Origin: CAIWTU01 sp963815135
GTDB lineage: Bacteria > Desulfobacterota > Desulfuromonadia > Geobacterales > Geobacteraceae
Reading direction: 5' to 3'
DNA length: 64,000 bases
NCBI GenBank assembly: GCA_963815135.1
Contig: CAWFFO010000007.1
Location: forward strand, 124,001-188,000
Position numbers and translations under genes: made by a program. This document shows, piece by piece, positions 43,410-53,324 of the stretch. Within the stretch, counting starts at the first letter, position 1. Each line of letters opens with the position of its first letter. The notes under the pieces were generated by a model. The model worked only from the letters and a program-made list of their open reading frames with translations. It did not search any database and had not been told where the DNA came from.

Positions 43410-43687
43410 CGGGTTTCATTTAATCGGTTTTCATTCGGAATATTCTCCGGTAAAGTCACTGCCTAGATCCAGGCTGATAATTTCCTGATGGACATTAATA
43501 AGGAAAACGGACGCAGTGCAAATACCCGCTTGCAGTAAATTGCAAAGCTTCCCCTGAAACCTGGCGGGCTTGCAGATAACAAAAGTTTTACCGATCCGGC
43601 CTTGAAAATCAATTGTTTTTGTGGGATATTCTTCTCTATATGAGTAGTCAGGTAATTTTCTCCAGCCCGAGTGTGTGAGCAAGACGC

Positions 43688-45322
43688 ATGTACTGCGAAT
43701 ACTACGATTTCAGCGAAAAACCTTTCACTGTTACCCCTAATCCAAGTTTTATCTTCCTCAGCAGGAATCACCGGGAAGCCTTCGCGCATCTTTTGTACGG
43801 GATCGACAACCATGCCGGTTTTATCGAACTGACAGGAGAAGTCGGGACAGGTAAAACCACTGTGCTGAGGACGCTACTCGGTCAACTGGATGAAAATAAT
43901 TATCGAAACGCCCTGATTTTCAATCCCTGTCTGTCCGCCACGGAACTGCTGCGTGGTATCAACCGCGAGTTTGGCATCCCTTCAGAAGGATTGAGCAATG
44001 CTGCGCTTTTGCAGGAGTTGAATCGATTCCTGGTCGAGGAAAAATCCGCAGGCAGAACCGTTACGCTTGTCATTGACGAGGCGCAGAACCTGGAGCCTTC
44101 AGTCCTCGAACAAATCCGGCTTATTTCCAACCTTGAGACTGATACCGACAAACTGATCCAGATTGTGCTCGCCGGTCAGCCGGAACTTGCCAGTCTGTTG
44201 GAAAGGCCCGAATTACGACAGCTCTCCCAACGTATCACAGTCCGCTATCATTTGCCTCCCATGGATTTTAACGATACCAGAGCTTACATAATGCACCGTT
44301 TGAATGTCGCCGGCTGCGGGCTTTCCGTCCAGTTTTCCCCGGTAGCCCTGAAAAGGATTTTCAGTTATTCGGGTGGTGTCCCCCGCCTGATCAATATTGT
44401 TTGCGACAGGTCTCTGCTTGTCGGCTATGGCGAGGGACAACGAAAAATTACACGCCGCCTTGTAAATACTGCCATCTCTGAAATCAGAAGGGAGCGCAAC
44501 AGGCGTAAACCGGGACTGTGGAAATCGTTGGTTGCGGCGGCCCTGGCCGCTGTCCTGCTGACCTGTTTGGTTTACTTTATTTATCAAAAACCGGGTGAAT
44601 GGCCGTTTAATTTTACGGCCAGGCCTGAATATAGTGGTGTTTCCACTTCCTCTGACTCAACAGCGATTCATGATGACATCGGAAAGTACCTGGACGTGCT
44701 TGGAGAGAAAGAGAGTTTCCTGAAATCATTTAATGTCTTGGCAAAGCTCTGGGGTGCCGGGATTGTACGGGAGTATCGCGGGAAGGATCCGGCTTCAGAG
44801 ATGGATCAGCTTGCCCGGCGAAGGGGTTTGCTCGTTATATTGTTGAAAGGGAATATGAAAAGCCTTGAAAACGCAGATACCCCAGCCTTGCTCGAATTTA
44901 CTCTGTCCGGGAGTGCGGGCAGGCGTTTCCTCGCCCTGACCGGAGTGCAAGGGGACAGGCTTATTATGGAACCGTCCCTCCCTGGAAATTCTTCTTTTTC
45001 TTTGGATGACCTGAAAAGCTTCTGGTCAGGCAGGGCATATGTCTTCCTGAAAAATTTCCGTGGAATTCCTCTTTTGCCCCTGCCTGGAGATAAAGGGCCG
45101 CAAATTTCCCGTCTGCAGAAAATGCTGTCGGAGGCTGGTTTTTACAAAGGTATTCAGACAGGGGTTTATGACAAGGCAACAACAGCCGCCGTCCAGTCTT
45201 TCCAGAGGTCAAAGGGGCTTGCGCCGGACGGTAAAGTGGGAGAGATGACCTTGCTCTTTCTTTACAGGGACGGGTCTGATGTCCCGCGTCTCGTGCGAAA
45301 AAATGGTGGGCACAGGGTATGA
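43688..45322 (+). CDS. ExeA/GspA-type AAA ATPase with peptidoglycan-binding domain
   Basis: 544 residues. The AAA domain (1-265) has Walker A GEVGTGKTT (50-58) and Walker B VTLVIDEAQ (125-133), typical of ExeA/GspA. One membrane helix (about 278-298) follows, then a periplasmic region with a C39-like/ExeA middle domain, and a C-terminal PG-binding-1 domain (about 465-530; QTGVYDKATTAAVQSFQ). ExeA with ExeB remodels or binds the cell wall so that the type II secretin can assemble. The partner GspB-like gene follows and overlaps by four bases. No other gsp genes are in the window. Confidence 0.88.
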   Translation: MYCEYYDFSEKPFTVTPNPSFIFLSRNHREAFAHLLYGIDNHAGFIELTGEVGTGKTTVLRTLLGQLDENNYRNALIFNPCLSATELLRGINREFGIPSEGLSNAALLQELNRFLVEEKSAGRTVTLVIDEAQNLEPSVLEQIRLISNLETDTDKLIQIVLAGQPELASLLERPELRQLSQRITVRYHLPPMDFNDTRAYIMHRLNVAGCGLSVQFSPVALKRIFSYSGGVPRLINIVCDRSLLVGYGEGQRKITRRLVNTAISEIRRERNRRKPGLWKSLVAAALAAVLLTCLVYFIYQKPGEWPFNFTARPEYSGVSTSSDSTAIHDDIGKYLDVLGEKESFLKSFNVLAKLWGAGIVREYRGKDPASEMDQLARRRGLLVILLKGNMKSLENADTPALLEFTLSGSAGRRFLALTGVQGDRLIMEPSLPGNSSFSLDDLKSFWSGRAYVFLKNFRGIPLLPLPGDKGPQISRLQKMLSEAGFYKGIQTGVYDKATTAAVQSFQRSKGLAPDGKVGEMTLLFLYRDGSDVPRLVRKNGGHRV

Positions 45323-46047
45323 GCTCGATTCTGAAGGCTCTGAAAAAACTTGAAGAGGAAAAGGCTGCACGCAGGGCCGGTGTCGATATCGCCAGGGGTA
45401 TAGTTAAGAGTGTCCCGGTGCGCCAGCGGAAGCAACGATGGCTGCTTCCGCTATCCATATCGGGAGCGGCACTTTCCGCCGCGATGTTTACTTACTTCCT
45501 GATGGGAGGAAGGCCGCTGGTACATAAACGGACAGTCGAGCCGTCCGATGTTTCACCGAGGCTGTCCGAAGTTAAACAAGGGCGGGCTGAAATATCAATC
45601 GAGCCTAAAGTTGTAAGGGTGAAACCTGATGCGATAAAGGAGCTTTCAGGAACAGGTGCTTCCGGACCGAGGTTGAAATCGTTGGGAAAAGTTCCAATGA
45701 AGAAGACCTCGCCGGAGAAAAGCCCGTCGCCTCTTTCGCAGGAAATTGCAGTTGATGTGAAGAATCCAAATCAAGATCGCCGTCCGAATAATAATGTCCA
45801 GGTGCCGGCGAACAGCGCATCTGTGGCTGCACAGCAACCTGCACAACTACCCTTGCCCAGGCTTCATGTTTCCGGAATAGCCTGGAATAAGGACAACTCG
45901 GCCCGGTTTGCGGTGGTAAACGGTGCATCGGTGAGCGAGGGTATGGTGGTCGGCGGGGCAGTCGTGGAGAGAATTTTCCAGGATAAGGTACGATTTTCTT
46001 TTGAAAACAGAACATTTGATGTAGCGGTTGGAAATGAAATGCGGTAA
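45319..46047 (+). CDS. GspB/ExeB-like type II secretion assembly protein
   Basis: 242 residues, starting inside the stop region of the ExeA-like gene (ATGA). The N-terminus MSSILKALKKLEEEKAARR is the cytoplasmic tag seen in GspB proteins, followed by one helix (about 40-62), a Pro/Ser/Lys-rich periplasmic linker, and a C-terminal T2SSB domain (about 178-242; LPRLHVSGIAWNKDN, FAVVNGASVSEGM). It pairs with the ATPase upstream to localise the secretin. The frame is intact. A long non-coding stretch follows. Confidence 0.85.
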   Translation: MSSILKALKKLEEEKAARRAGVDIARGIVKSVPVRQRKQRWLLPLSISGAALSAAMFTYFLMGGRPLVHKRTVEPSDVSPRLSEVKQGRAEISIEPKVVRVKPDAIKELSGTGASGPRLKSLGKVPMKKTSPEKSPSPLSQEIAVDVKNPNQDRRPNNNVQVPANSASVAAQQPAQLPLPRLHVSGIAWNKDNSARFAVVNGASVSEGMVVGGAVVERIFQDKVRFSFENRTFDVAVGNEMR

Positions 46048-46530
46048 ACTAAAAAAGTTACGGAAAATAGTTCAATAAACGATAAAGATATTGAATCTGC
46101 AATGCAAATGAGTTTATTATGCTTTGATGAATGCATCATGGAGTTGCTTTTCTGTCTCAAAGGAAGACAGGGGTGCTTTATCTGAAGCAAATTTTTATTG
46201 ACAAGAAGATAATTGAAGTTTATATGTTCTGATATCCTCGATTAGGCCAAATAGTATCCCTATCGTTTATCCCAATACTAAAACCTCAATCAACCCGGCT
46301 GGGCTCATAACCCGGTTAAGACAAACTTACCGAATAACAGATTTTTTAAAAATTAAATTGAGTCATTGAAGCCGTTTGCAGCTTTGTGACCGCTTCTTTC
46401 AAAGAATCAGGAATATCCCCCTTTATGCAATAAGCAACTCATATCAACACCGGTGCTTTCATGGCAGGTTTCCGTCAATTATAAGATTTACGGAAGACCA
46501 AATGGTGTGCGCGTGTCCGCAGGAGAAAAA
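46048..46530 (+). other. Long non-coding leader region upstream of rho
   Basis: About 480 AT-rich bases between the GspB-like gene and rho. A good promoter lies at 46198-46226, which would give rho an untranslated leader of roughly 300 bases. Within it, CCCGGCTGGGCTCATAACCCGGTT (around 46300) can fold as a hairpin. Long leaders are known for rho genes that regulate themselves by termination. I find no gene here; the open frame extending rho upstream of 46531 is not conserved. Confidence 0.5.
46198..46226 (+). promoter_or_regulatory. Sigma-70-type promoter for rho
   Basis: -35 TTGACA (46198-46203), a 17-base spacer, and -10 TATATG (46221-46226, 4 of 6). It lies about 305 bases before the rho start codon in AT-rich sequence. 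Confidence 0.55.
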
Positions 46531-47883
46531 ATGAATTTACAGGAACTGAAGAGCAAGAAAATTAACGAACTGGCGACCATAGCAAAGGACCTTCACATTG
46601 AAGGCGCCTCAAACCTGCGCAAACAGGATCTGATTTTTGCCATTCTGAATGCACAGACTGAAAAAAACGGGATGATTTTCGGCGAGGGTGTGCTTGAGAC
46701 TCTCCCCGACGGATTCGGGTTCCTTCGCGCTCCCGATTACAATTATCTTCCCGGCCCCGATGACATTTATGTTTCGCCGAGCCAGATCCGCCGTTTCAAT
46801 CTTCAGACAGGCGATACCGTGTCCGGCCAGATCAGGCCTCCCAAAGAAGGGGAACGTTATTTCGCTCTCCTTAAAGTGGAAACGGTCAATTACGAACCGC
46901 TGGAAGGGATCCGGGATAAGGTTCTCTTTGATAACCTCACTCCTCTTTATCCCATGGAAAAGCTGAAGCTGGAAACCACCCCGGATAATATGTCCATGAG
47001 GGTTATGGAGCTGATCGCACCCATCGGAAAAGGCCAGCGTGGACTGATAGTCGCGCCTCCCCGAACCGGGAAGACGATGCTGATCCAGAACATCGCCAAC
47101 TCAATCGCCCAAAATCATCCCGAGGTGTTTCTGATTGTTCTCCTGATAGATGAGCGACCGGAAGAAGTCACCGACATGCAGCGTTCGGTCAAGGGTGAGG
47201 TTGTCTCCTCCACGTTTGACGAGCCTGCCGCCCGCCACATACAGGTGGCCGAAATGGTTATAGAAAAAGCAAAAAGGCTGGTGGAGCATAAGAGGGATGT
47301 GGTGATACTGCTCGATTCCATTACCCGTCTGGCCCGTGCCTACAATACGGTAATTCCTCCTTCGGGCAAGGTGCTTTCCGGTGGTGTCGATTCCAATGCC
47401 CTTCATAAACCTAAGCGCTTTTTCGGCGCGGCCCGCAACATTGAAGAGGGTGGTTCGCTGACAATCATTGCCACCGCTCTTGTTGATACCGGGAGCAAGA
47501 TGGATGAGGTTATTTTCGAGGAGTTCAAGGGAACCGGCAACATGGAGCTGCATCTGGACCGCAAGCTGGTCGAAAAACGGTACTTCCCGGCCATCGACAT
47601 GAACAAGTCCGGGACGAGGAAAGAGGAGCTTCTCATAGAAAAGGCGGCTCTCAACCGGATATGGATCCTGCGAAAGGTTCTCCACCCCATGAACGTCGTG
47701 GACAGCATGGAATTTCTCATCGGGAAACTCGCTGAGAGCAAGACCAATCAGGCTTTTCTCGACTCCATGAGCAAGTCGAAAAAACTCTTGATAAAAAAAG
47801 GCAAAAGTGTTAGCGTTTACACTTTGGATAAAGCTATTAGTGAAGAATCGTCGGTGTGCGTTACGCAAGGAGGAAAGATATGA
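46531..47883 (+). CDS. rho: Transcription termination factor Rho (with a 30-35 residue C-terminal extension)
   Basis: 450 residues from ATG 46531 (AGGAGAAAA upstream), where E. coli homology begins (MNLQELKSKKINEL). The RNA-binding cold-shock-like domain contains DGFGFLR and GPDDIYVSPSQIRRF; the ATPase domain has Walker A APPRTGKT, Walker B VVILLDSITRLARAYN and the Q/R loops. Typical Rho proteins are about 415-420 residues; this one continues after SMSKSKK for some 32 residues and ends in a one-base-offset overlap with the rpmE start. The extension begins at an A6 run (47779-47784); with five A the protein would end at SKSKNS. A sequencing error or a real extension are both possible. It terminates untranslated transcripts. 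Confidence 0.93.
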   Translation: MNLQELKSKKINELATIAKDLHIEGASNLRKQDLIFAILNAQTEKNGMIFGEGVLETLPDGFGFLRAPDYNYLPGPDDIYVSPSQIRRFNLQTGDTVSGQIRPPKEGERYFALLKVETVNYEPLEGIRDKVLFDNLTPLYPMEKLKLETTPDNMSMRVMELIAPIGKGQRGLIVAPPRTGKTMLIQNIANSIAQNHPEVFLIVLLIDERPEEVTDMQRSVKGEVVSSTFDEPAARHIQVAEMVIEKAKRLVEHKRDVVILLDSITRLARAYNTVIPPSGKVLSGGVDSNALHKPKRFFGAARNIEEGGSLTIIATALVDTGSKMDEVIFEEFKGTGNMELHLDRKLVEKRYFPAIDMNKSGTRKEELLIEKAALNRIWILRKVLHPMNVVDSMEFLIGKLAESKTNQAFLDSMSKSKKLLIKKGKSVSVYTLDKAISEESSVCVTQGGKI

Positions 47884-48077
47884 AAGAAGGAATACATCCG
47901 AAATATAATGAGATTACCGTAAAATGCCTGTGCGGTAATACATTCCAGACACGTTCAACCAAATCCGAGATAACGACGGAGATTTGCTCCGCCTGTCATC
48001 CTTTCTTTACCGGCAAGCAGAAACTGATTGACACAGCCGGCCGGGTGGAAAGATTCAAAAAGAGATACGGCATGTAG
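47880..48077 (+). CDS. rpmE: Ribosomal protein L31
   Basis: 65 residues from ATG 47880, preceded by AAGGAGGAAAGAT, within the reach of the rho ribosomal readthrough. MKEGIHPKYNEITVKC is the standard L31 start. Cysteines in CLC and CSAC (about 16, 18, 37 and 40) make this the zinc-binding (C+) form. The rho-rpmE pairing is common in Deltaproteobacteria. A 10-bp hairpin follows 29 bases after the stop. Confidence 0.95.
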   Translation: MKEGIHPKYNEITVKCLCGNTFQTRSTKSEITTEICSACHPFFTGKQKLIDTAGRVERFKKRYGM

Positions 48078-48105
48078 TCGGGCTCCGGTCTTGCGGGTAC
48101 GAAGA

Positions 48106-48136
48106 AAGGGGATTTTGTCCATGGCGAAATCCCCTT
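48106..48136 (+). terminator. Hairpin after rpmE, possible weak terminator
   Basis: AAGGGGATTT (48106-48115) pairs perfectly with AAATCCCCTT (48127-48136) around an 11-base loop. The following bases (ATCTGTTTC) are only moderately T-rich, so termination may be partial or Rho-assisted. Confidence 0.45.
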
Positions 48137-48247
48137 ATCTGTTTCAGGTGAAAACGTTCATCCGCTTCGCTCGGCCAGGTCAGTCGAAATGCTTTTGCAA
48201 AGGGCATTCGGGCGAACCGGAAACGAAGAGGATATTGCAAGGAAACC

Positions 48248-48943
48248 ATGCTGGTTAAACTCATCCATCATACGCCCAATCCGGAATATGCCGTTGCCCT
48301 GGCTGCCCGGCTCTGTTATTCCCCTGTTTCCATAGACACCCTTCAGGAAAAGCTTTCGGGAAACGACGTCAAAACCTTCCTGGAAAAGATAATGTCCCTG
48401 GGGCATCAGTCGGTACTGGAGCATGCATCGTTCACCTTCGGCATCGAAGGTGTGTCGAGGGTGACTACCCACCAATTGGTACGTCACAGGATCGCATCTT
48501 TCTCCCAGCAATCGCAGCGTTACGTTTCCCACAAGGACTTGTTTGACGCCGTAGTCCCTCCCAGTATCGAAGCGGTGCCAATAATGAAAGAGCGTTTTGT
48601 TGACCAATTGCAATCGATTCATCGCTTTTATGCGGAAATGGTCGAAGCGGGTATTCCTCCCGAGGATGCGAGATATATTCTGCCTAATGCCACTGAAAGC
48701 AAGATCATGGTAACCATGAACGCAAGGGAGTTGTTCCATTTTTTCCGCTTGCGGTGTTGTGATCGGGCTCAATGGGAGATCCGGAATATGGCGCTGGAAA
48801 TGCTGAAAATAGTCAAGTCGGTTGCCCCGATTATTTTCGCCAACGCCGGTCCCGGTTGTCTTGCTGGTGACTGTCCGGAAGGGCGGATGACCTGTGGTAA
48901 ATCAGTCGAGGTAAGAAATTTCTATAAAAATTTTCAGGTGTAG
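48248..48943 (+). CDS. thyX: FAD-dependent thymidylate synthase ThyX
   Basis: 231 residues; GCAAGGAAACC precedes ATG 48248. The ThyX signature RHR-x2-S-x4-S-x-R is present as RHRIASFSQQSQR (79-91). HQSVLEHASFTFGIEG and LPNATESKIMVTMNAREL, for flavin and dUMP binding, are also present. It makes dTMP from dUMP with methylene-tetrahydrofolate and NADPH, using FAD, unlike ThyA. Located 170 bases after rpmE and followed by a DUF1385 gene. The frame is intact. Confidence 0.95.
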   Translation: MLVKLIHHTPNPEYAVALAARLCYSPVSIDTLQEKLSGNDVKTFLEKIMSLGHQSVLEHASFTFGIEGVSRVTTHQLVRHRIASFSQQSQRYVSHKDLFDAVVPPSIEAVPIMKERFVDQLQSIHRFYAEMVEAGIPPEDARYILPNATESKIMVTMNARELFHFFRLRCCDRAQWEIRNMALEMLKIVKSVAPIIFANAGPGCLAGDCPEGRMTCGKSVEVRNFYKNFQV

Positions 48944-49004
48944 GTTATCCCTTTAAGGAATTTCTCTGTTTCAAGAAATCGGGAATCTTCCGCGAGAGGT
49001 ATGG

Positions 49005-49922
49005 ATGTCAAAAATAAATATTGGTGGACAGGCTGTCTTGGAAGGGGTAATGATGCGCGCCCCGCGTTCAGTGGCCATTGCGGTGAGGCGGCCTACCGGT
49101 GAGATCGTCGTAAGGAGGGATCATGTGATTCCGATTTCCGAACGGTTTCCGGTATTCAAGCTTCCCATACTCAGGGGAGCTGTCGCCTTGTTTTCATCAC
49201 TCGTAATCGGCATGAAGGCACTCAATTTTTCGGCCAACGAAGCAATCGTCGAGGATGAAAAGGAAAAGACGGAGATGAGTCCCATGATAATGGGAGGAAC
49301 CATCGCCATTGCTCTTCTGTTCGGCATTGCTCTGTTTTTCTTTCTTCCCCTTTATTTGACGGGCCTGATAAAGCATTTTCTCCCCCTTGTCGGCACTTCA
49401 AACATCATATTCAATCTTGTGGATGGTGTCATTCGTGTGGCCGTTTTCCTCATTTATATCTATTCCATTTCCAGGATGAAAGACATTCAGCGGGTTTTCC
49501 AGTATCACGGAGCCGAACATAAATCAATTTTCGCCTTTGAATCAGGAGAGCCGCTTACCATCGAAAATGTGAGGAAATTCAGCCGTCTTCATCCACGGTG
49601 TGGAACAAGCTTCCTGCTGGTGGTAATGCTGGTCAGTATTTTTGTCTTCTCTCTCATTCCCAAATTGTGGCCCTTCTATATGAAGGCGGGCGCAAGGGTC
49701 GTTTTTCTTCCGCTAATTGCGGGGGTATCCTATGAATTTCTGAAATGGAGTGCCAGGAATGAAACGTCCCGGCTGGTGAGAATGCTCGTTGCCCCCGGAC
49801 TGGCCCTGCAGAAACTGACCACTCGGGAACCTGATGAAAGCCAGTTGGAAGTCGCCATCCGTTCCATGGAGGAAGCTCTGGAGGAAAATGGCGGACATAA
49901 AGACGACCGACTCGTGGTTTGA
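49005..49922 (+). CDS. DUF1385 membrane protein
   Basis: 305 residues. MSKINIGGQAVLEGVMMRAP is the near-invariant start of the DUF1385 family. Four to five helices are visible (about 102-125, 143-165, 205-225, 230-250), with the conserved segment YHGAEHKSIFAFE (about 166-178) and RLHPRCGTSFLLVVM. The family is of unknown function and in many bacteria lies next to prfA and prmC, as here. GAGAGGT lies before ATG 49005. The frame is intact. Confidence 0.92.
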   Translation: MSKINIGGQAVLEGVMMRAPRSVAIAVRRPTGEIVVRRDHVIPISERFPVFKLPILRGAVALFSSLVIGMKALNFSANEAIVEDEKEKTEMSPMIMGGTIAIALLFGIALFFFLPLYLTGLIKHFLPLVGTSNIIFNLVDGVIRVAVFLIYIYSISRMKDIQRVFQYHGAEHKSIFAFESGEPLTIENVRKFSRLHPRCGTSFLLVVMLVSIFVFSLIPKLWPFYMKAGARVVFLPLIAGVSYEFLKWSARNETSRLVRMLVAPGLALQKLTTREPDESQLEVAIRSMEEALEENGGHKDDRLVV

Positions 49923-49997
49923 AAGTGCGGAATAAACGGTGAAGGAAATGGTAAAGTATGGTGCTTTGCCTTCAATGAATAATTCGGGAATTTATTG

Positions 49998-51080
49998 ATG
50001 TTTGACAAGATAGAAGAACTTGAAGGCGATACCAGGAACTGGAAGCGCTGCTGTCCGATCCGGTTGTGATTTCCAACCAGGTGGAATTCAGAAAGCTCTA
50101 CCGGGAGCATGCCGAACTTTCTCCGCTGGTGGCCGCTTATCGTGACTACGGAAAAGTCTCGCGGAGATAGAGGACAACAGGGAACTGCTGGCCGAGTCCG
50201 GACTAGGAGATCCGGGAGATGGCTGAAGAGGAGATGGAGCAACTCGACGCGAGGAAAGAGCGAGCTTGAAGGAGATATCAAGCTGCTGCTCCTCCCCAAG
50301 GACCCCAACGATGACGGAACGTCATCCTGGAAATCCGTGCCGGGCACAGGCGGGGACGAATCTGCGCTTTTTGCCGGCAGACCTTTTCCGGATGTACTGC
50401 CGTTTTGCCGAATCCAACCGCTGGAAGAGTGGAAATAATTTCAGCTTCGGAGTCGGAGCTGGGCGGGTACAAGGAAATCGTTGCCTCCGTGGAAGGTGCA
50501 GGGGTCTACGCCAAGCTCAAGTACGAATCCGGCACCCACCGGGTCCAGAGGGTGCCCGAAACCGAAGCCCAGGGGCGGATCCATACCAGCGCCTGCACGG
50601 TGGCGATAATGCCCGAGGCGGAGGATATCGATATCGATATCAACCCGCCGACCTGAAAATTGACGTTTACCGATCGTCCGGGGCGGGGGGTCAGCATGTC
50701 AATACCACCGATTCCGCGGTTCGGATAACCCATCTTCCGACCGGCGATCGTAGTTGCCTGCCAGGAGGAGCGAAGCCAGATCAAGAACCGGGCGCAAGGC
50801 GATGAAGGTCCTCAAGTCGCGCATCCTCGACATCATGCATAGCGAGCAGAACGCCAAGACTGGCTGCGGACCGGAAACAGCAGGTGGGAAGCGGCGACCG
50901 GAGCGAGACGGATACGAACCTACAATTTCCCCCAGGGACGCTTGACCGATCACCGCATCGGTCTTACCCTCTACCGTCTGGATTCGATCATGGCCGGAGA
51001 CATAGGCGAGATCGTAGACGCCTTAGCGCACCCATTATCAGATGGAAGCGCTAAAGCACAAAGTGAAGCGGTGTAAGTAA
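49998..51080 (+). CDS. prfA: Peptide chain release factor 1 (frame broken at eight or more points)
   Basis: About 355-360 residues when read across all three frames from ATG 49998 (MFDKIEELE) to TAA 51078-51080 (HKVKRCK). Identifiable blocks in order: PVVISNQVEFRKLYREHAEL, KSELEGDIKLLLLPKDPND, GGDESALFAGDLFRMYCRFA, GVYAKLKYESGTHRVQRVPE, the catalytic SSGAGGQHVNTTDSAVR with the GGQ loop, and RTYNFPQGRLTDHRIG. A codon-recognition region is present between them. Breaks are dense (about 50033, 50155, 50205, 50260, 50330, 50420, 50655, 50750 and more). The gene is essential, so the breaks must be errors in the sequence unless another copy exists. It releases proteins at UAA and UAG. Confidence 0.85.
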
Positions 51081-51109
51081 CGGCTGGTAGCCATTTGCCT
51101 GATTCGATT

Positions 51110-51972
51110 ATGGAAAAACAGCAGGAAAAATGGACCGTTCTGAAAGTCCTGGACTGGACCAAGGGGTATCTGGCGGAAAAGGGATCGAAAATGCCCGCCT
51201 CGAAACCGAGTGGATGCTCTGTTCCGCCCTTGGGATGGACCGAGTCGGGCTCTATGTCAATTATGACAGACCCCTGAACGAGGTTCGGAACTTGTCCCTT
51301 TCCGGGGGATGGTTGCGCGTCGGGCGAAGCGCGAACCGCTCCAGTACATTCTCGGCAGCCAGGAATTCATGGGACTTGAATTCGAGGTTTCTCCTGCGGT
51401 ACTGGTTCCTCGTTACGACACTGAGACATTGGTGGAGGAAGCAGTGAAACGCTCCAAAGACGCAAAGCGTATCCTTGATATCGGTGTCGGCAGCGGCTGT
51501 ATAGCCGTGAGTCTGGCAAAGGCTCTTCCTGGTGCCGATGTGTTTGGTGTTGATATTTCGCTCGATGCTTTGGCGGTTGCAGGAAAGAATGCGCGGCGTA
51601 ATGGTGTGGATGTCACATTGTTCAGCGGGTCAATGTTCGAAGCCGTCGATGGCAAGACTTTTGACCTGATAGTCTCCAACCCCCCATATATTCCCACCTC
51701 CGATCTCACCGGTCTTCAGCCTGAAGTGCGGGATTACGAGCCCAGGGAGGCGCTGGACGGGGGTGCGGACGGTCTCGAATTTCTACAGCTGCATGATTCA
51801 GGAAGCCGCCGGCCATCTCAATTCCGGCGGATGGCTTATATTTGAAGTCGGCATAAGACAGGCGTCGCAGATCCTTCAAATGTTCGAAAAAGCGGGTCTT
51901 TACGAAAACCTGTTCACAGCCCGGGATGCGGGTGGTATCGAGCGGGTGGTCGGTGGAATGAAGATTCGGTGA
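51110..51972 (+). CDS. prmC: Release-factor glutamine methyltransferase PrmC (frame broken three times)
   Basis: About 287 residues when corrected, from ATG 51110. Frame changes occur near 51180 (GGGATCGAAAATG), 51285 and 51780. The N-terminal helical domain reads KWTVLKVLDWTKGYLAEKG and RLETEWMLCSALGMDRVGL. The methyltransferase domain has ILDIGVGSGCIAVSLAKAL (SAM motif I) and VSNPPYIP, the NPPY motif that binds the target glutamine. It methylates the Gln of the GGQ motif of release factors, and directly follows prfA by 29 bases, the classic arrangement. Confidence 0.87.
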
Positions 51973-52070
51973 TGTTTTTTACCTGTCCCGGACGGAGAAA
52001 TTAAATCTGTCAATAACGGCAACAGCGTGTCAGTAAAAAGCTGTAAACATTTAAATTCAGGAGCACCGCA

Positions 52071-53324
52071 GTGGATAAACTTGTCATAAACGGGGGGAAG
52101 AAGCTTTCCGGTGATGTGACGGTTAGTGGTTCAAAAAATGCCGCTCTTCCCATATTCATCTCCACTCTTCTTGCTCCCGGCACACATGAAATTCGCAACG
52201 TACCGTTTCTGCGTGATATCAACACCACCATCAAGGTTCTTGGAGACCCTCGGCGCAAGGGTCGAGGGAAACGGCAACATCGTAAGGATAGATACCTCAA
52301 GGATCGACAACCACGAGGCCACCTACGATCTGGTAAAGACCATGCGGGCCTCGGTTCTCGTTCTCGGACCTCTGCTGGCCAGGCTGGGCAAGGCCAGAGT
52401 GTCCCTCCCCGGCGGTTGTGCTATCGGCGCCCGCCCCATAAATCTTCATCTGAAGGGGCTGGCGGCCATGGGTGCGGATATCACCCTGACCCACGGTTAT
52501 GTGGAGGCAAAGGCGAGAGGCTGAAGGGAGCACGGATTCAATTTCGACATCTCCACGGTGGGAGGAACCGAACACCTGATGATGGCTGCAGTGATCGCCA
52601 AGGGCGAAACCATCCTCGAGAACGCTGCTCGTGAACCGGAGATCGTCGATCTTGCCGAGGTCCTTATTAAAATGGGGGCCAGGATCGAAGGAGCCGGTCC
52701 GATACCATCCGCATCAACGGGGTAAGGAACTGCAGCCCGTAAGCCATGGGGTCATGCCGGACCGGATCGAGGCGGGAACTTTCATGATCGCTGCGGCCAT
52801 AACCGGAGGAGATGTCAGGATTCACAACATGCAGCTGGATCACCTTGATGCATTGGTTTTCAAGCTCCAGGACGCCGGAGTGGAGATCAGCAACAAGGAT
52901 AAAGTGGTGCGGGTCAAGGGGCCGCAGCAGGATCAAGGGTGTTAATATCAAGACCCGCCCCTACCCCGGTTTCCCCACGGACATGCAGGCCCAGTTCATG
53001 GCGCTCATGTGCATTGCCGACGGAGCAAGTGTGATCAGCGAAAATATCTTCGAGAACCGCTTCATGCATGTATCGGAGTTGCTCCGCTTCGGAGCGGATA
53101 TCATCGTCGAGGGGAATACCGCCACCGTCAAGGGAGTGAAGAAGCTCTCCGGAGCCCCGGTGATGGCTACGGATCTGCGCGCTTCGGCATCCTTGATCCT
53201 TGCCGGGCTGGCAGCGGATAATACCACGGAAGTATCACGCATTTATCATCTGGACCGGGGTTATGAGGCGATAGAGAAGAAACTGGTCGGTCTCGGAGCA
53301 GATATTGTGAGAGTAAAAGAATAA
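52071..53324 (+). CDS. murA: UDP-N-acetylglucosamine 1-carboxyvinyltransferase MurA (frame broken at five or more points)
   Basis: About 417 residues when corrected, from GTG 52071 (CAGGAGCACCGCA upstream; MDKLVINGGKKLSGDVTVSG). Breaks are near 52245 (GACCCTCGGC, extra C), 52515, 52537, 52700 and 52925 (GCCGCAGCAGG, extra base). The catalytic Cys is in LPGGCAIGARPINLH, the drug-sensitive form. Other blocks are SGSKNAALPIF, GRIEAGTFM-like DRIEAGTFMIAAA and MATDLRASASLILAGLAA. It carries out the first committed step of peptidoglycan synthesis. It is essential, and the last third from about 52935 is clean. Confidence 0.88.

Noticed and set aside
46290..46330. Anticodon-arm-like GGGCTCATAACCC suggesting an initiator tRNA gene
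   Set aside because: Flanking sequence forms no acceptor, D or T arms, so it is only a hairpin in the rho leader.
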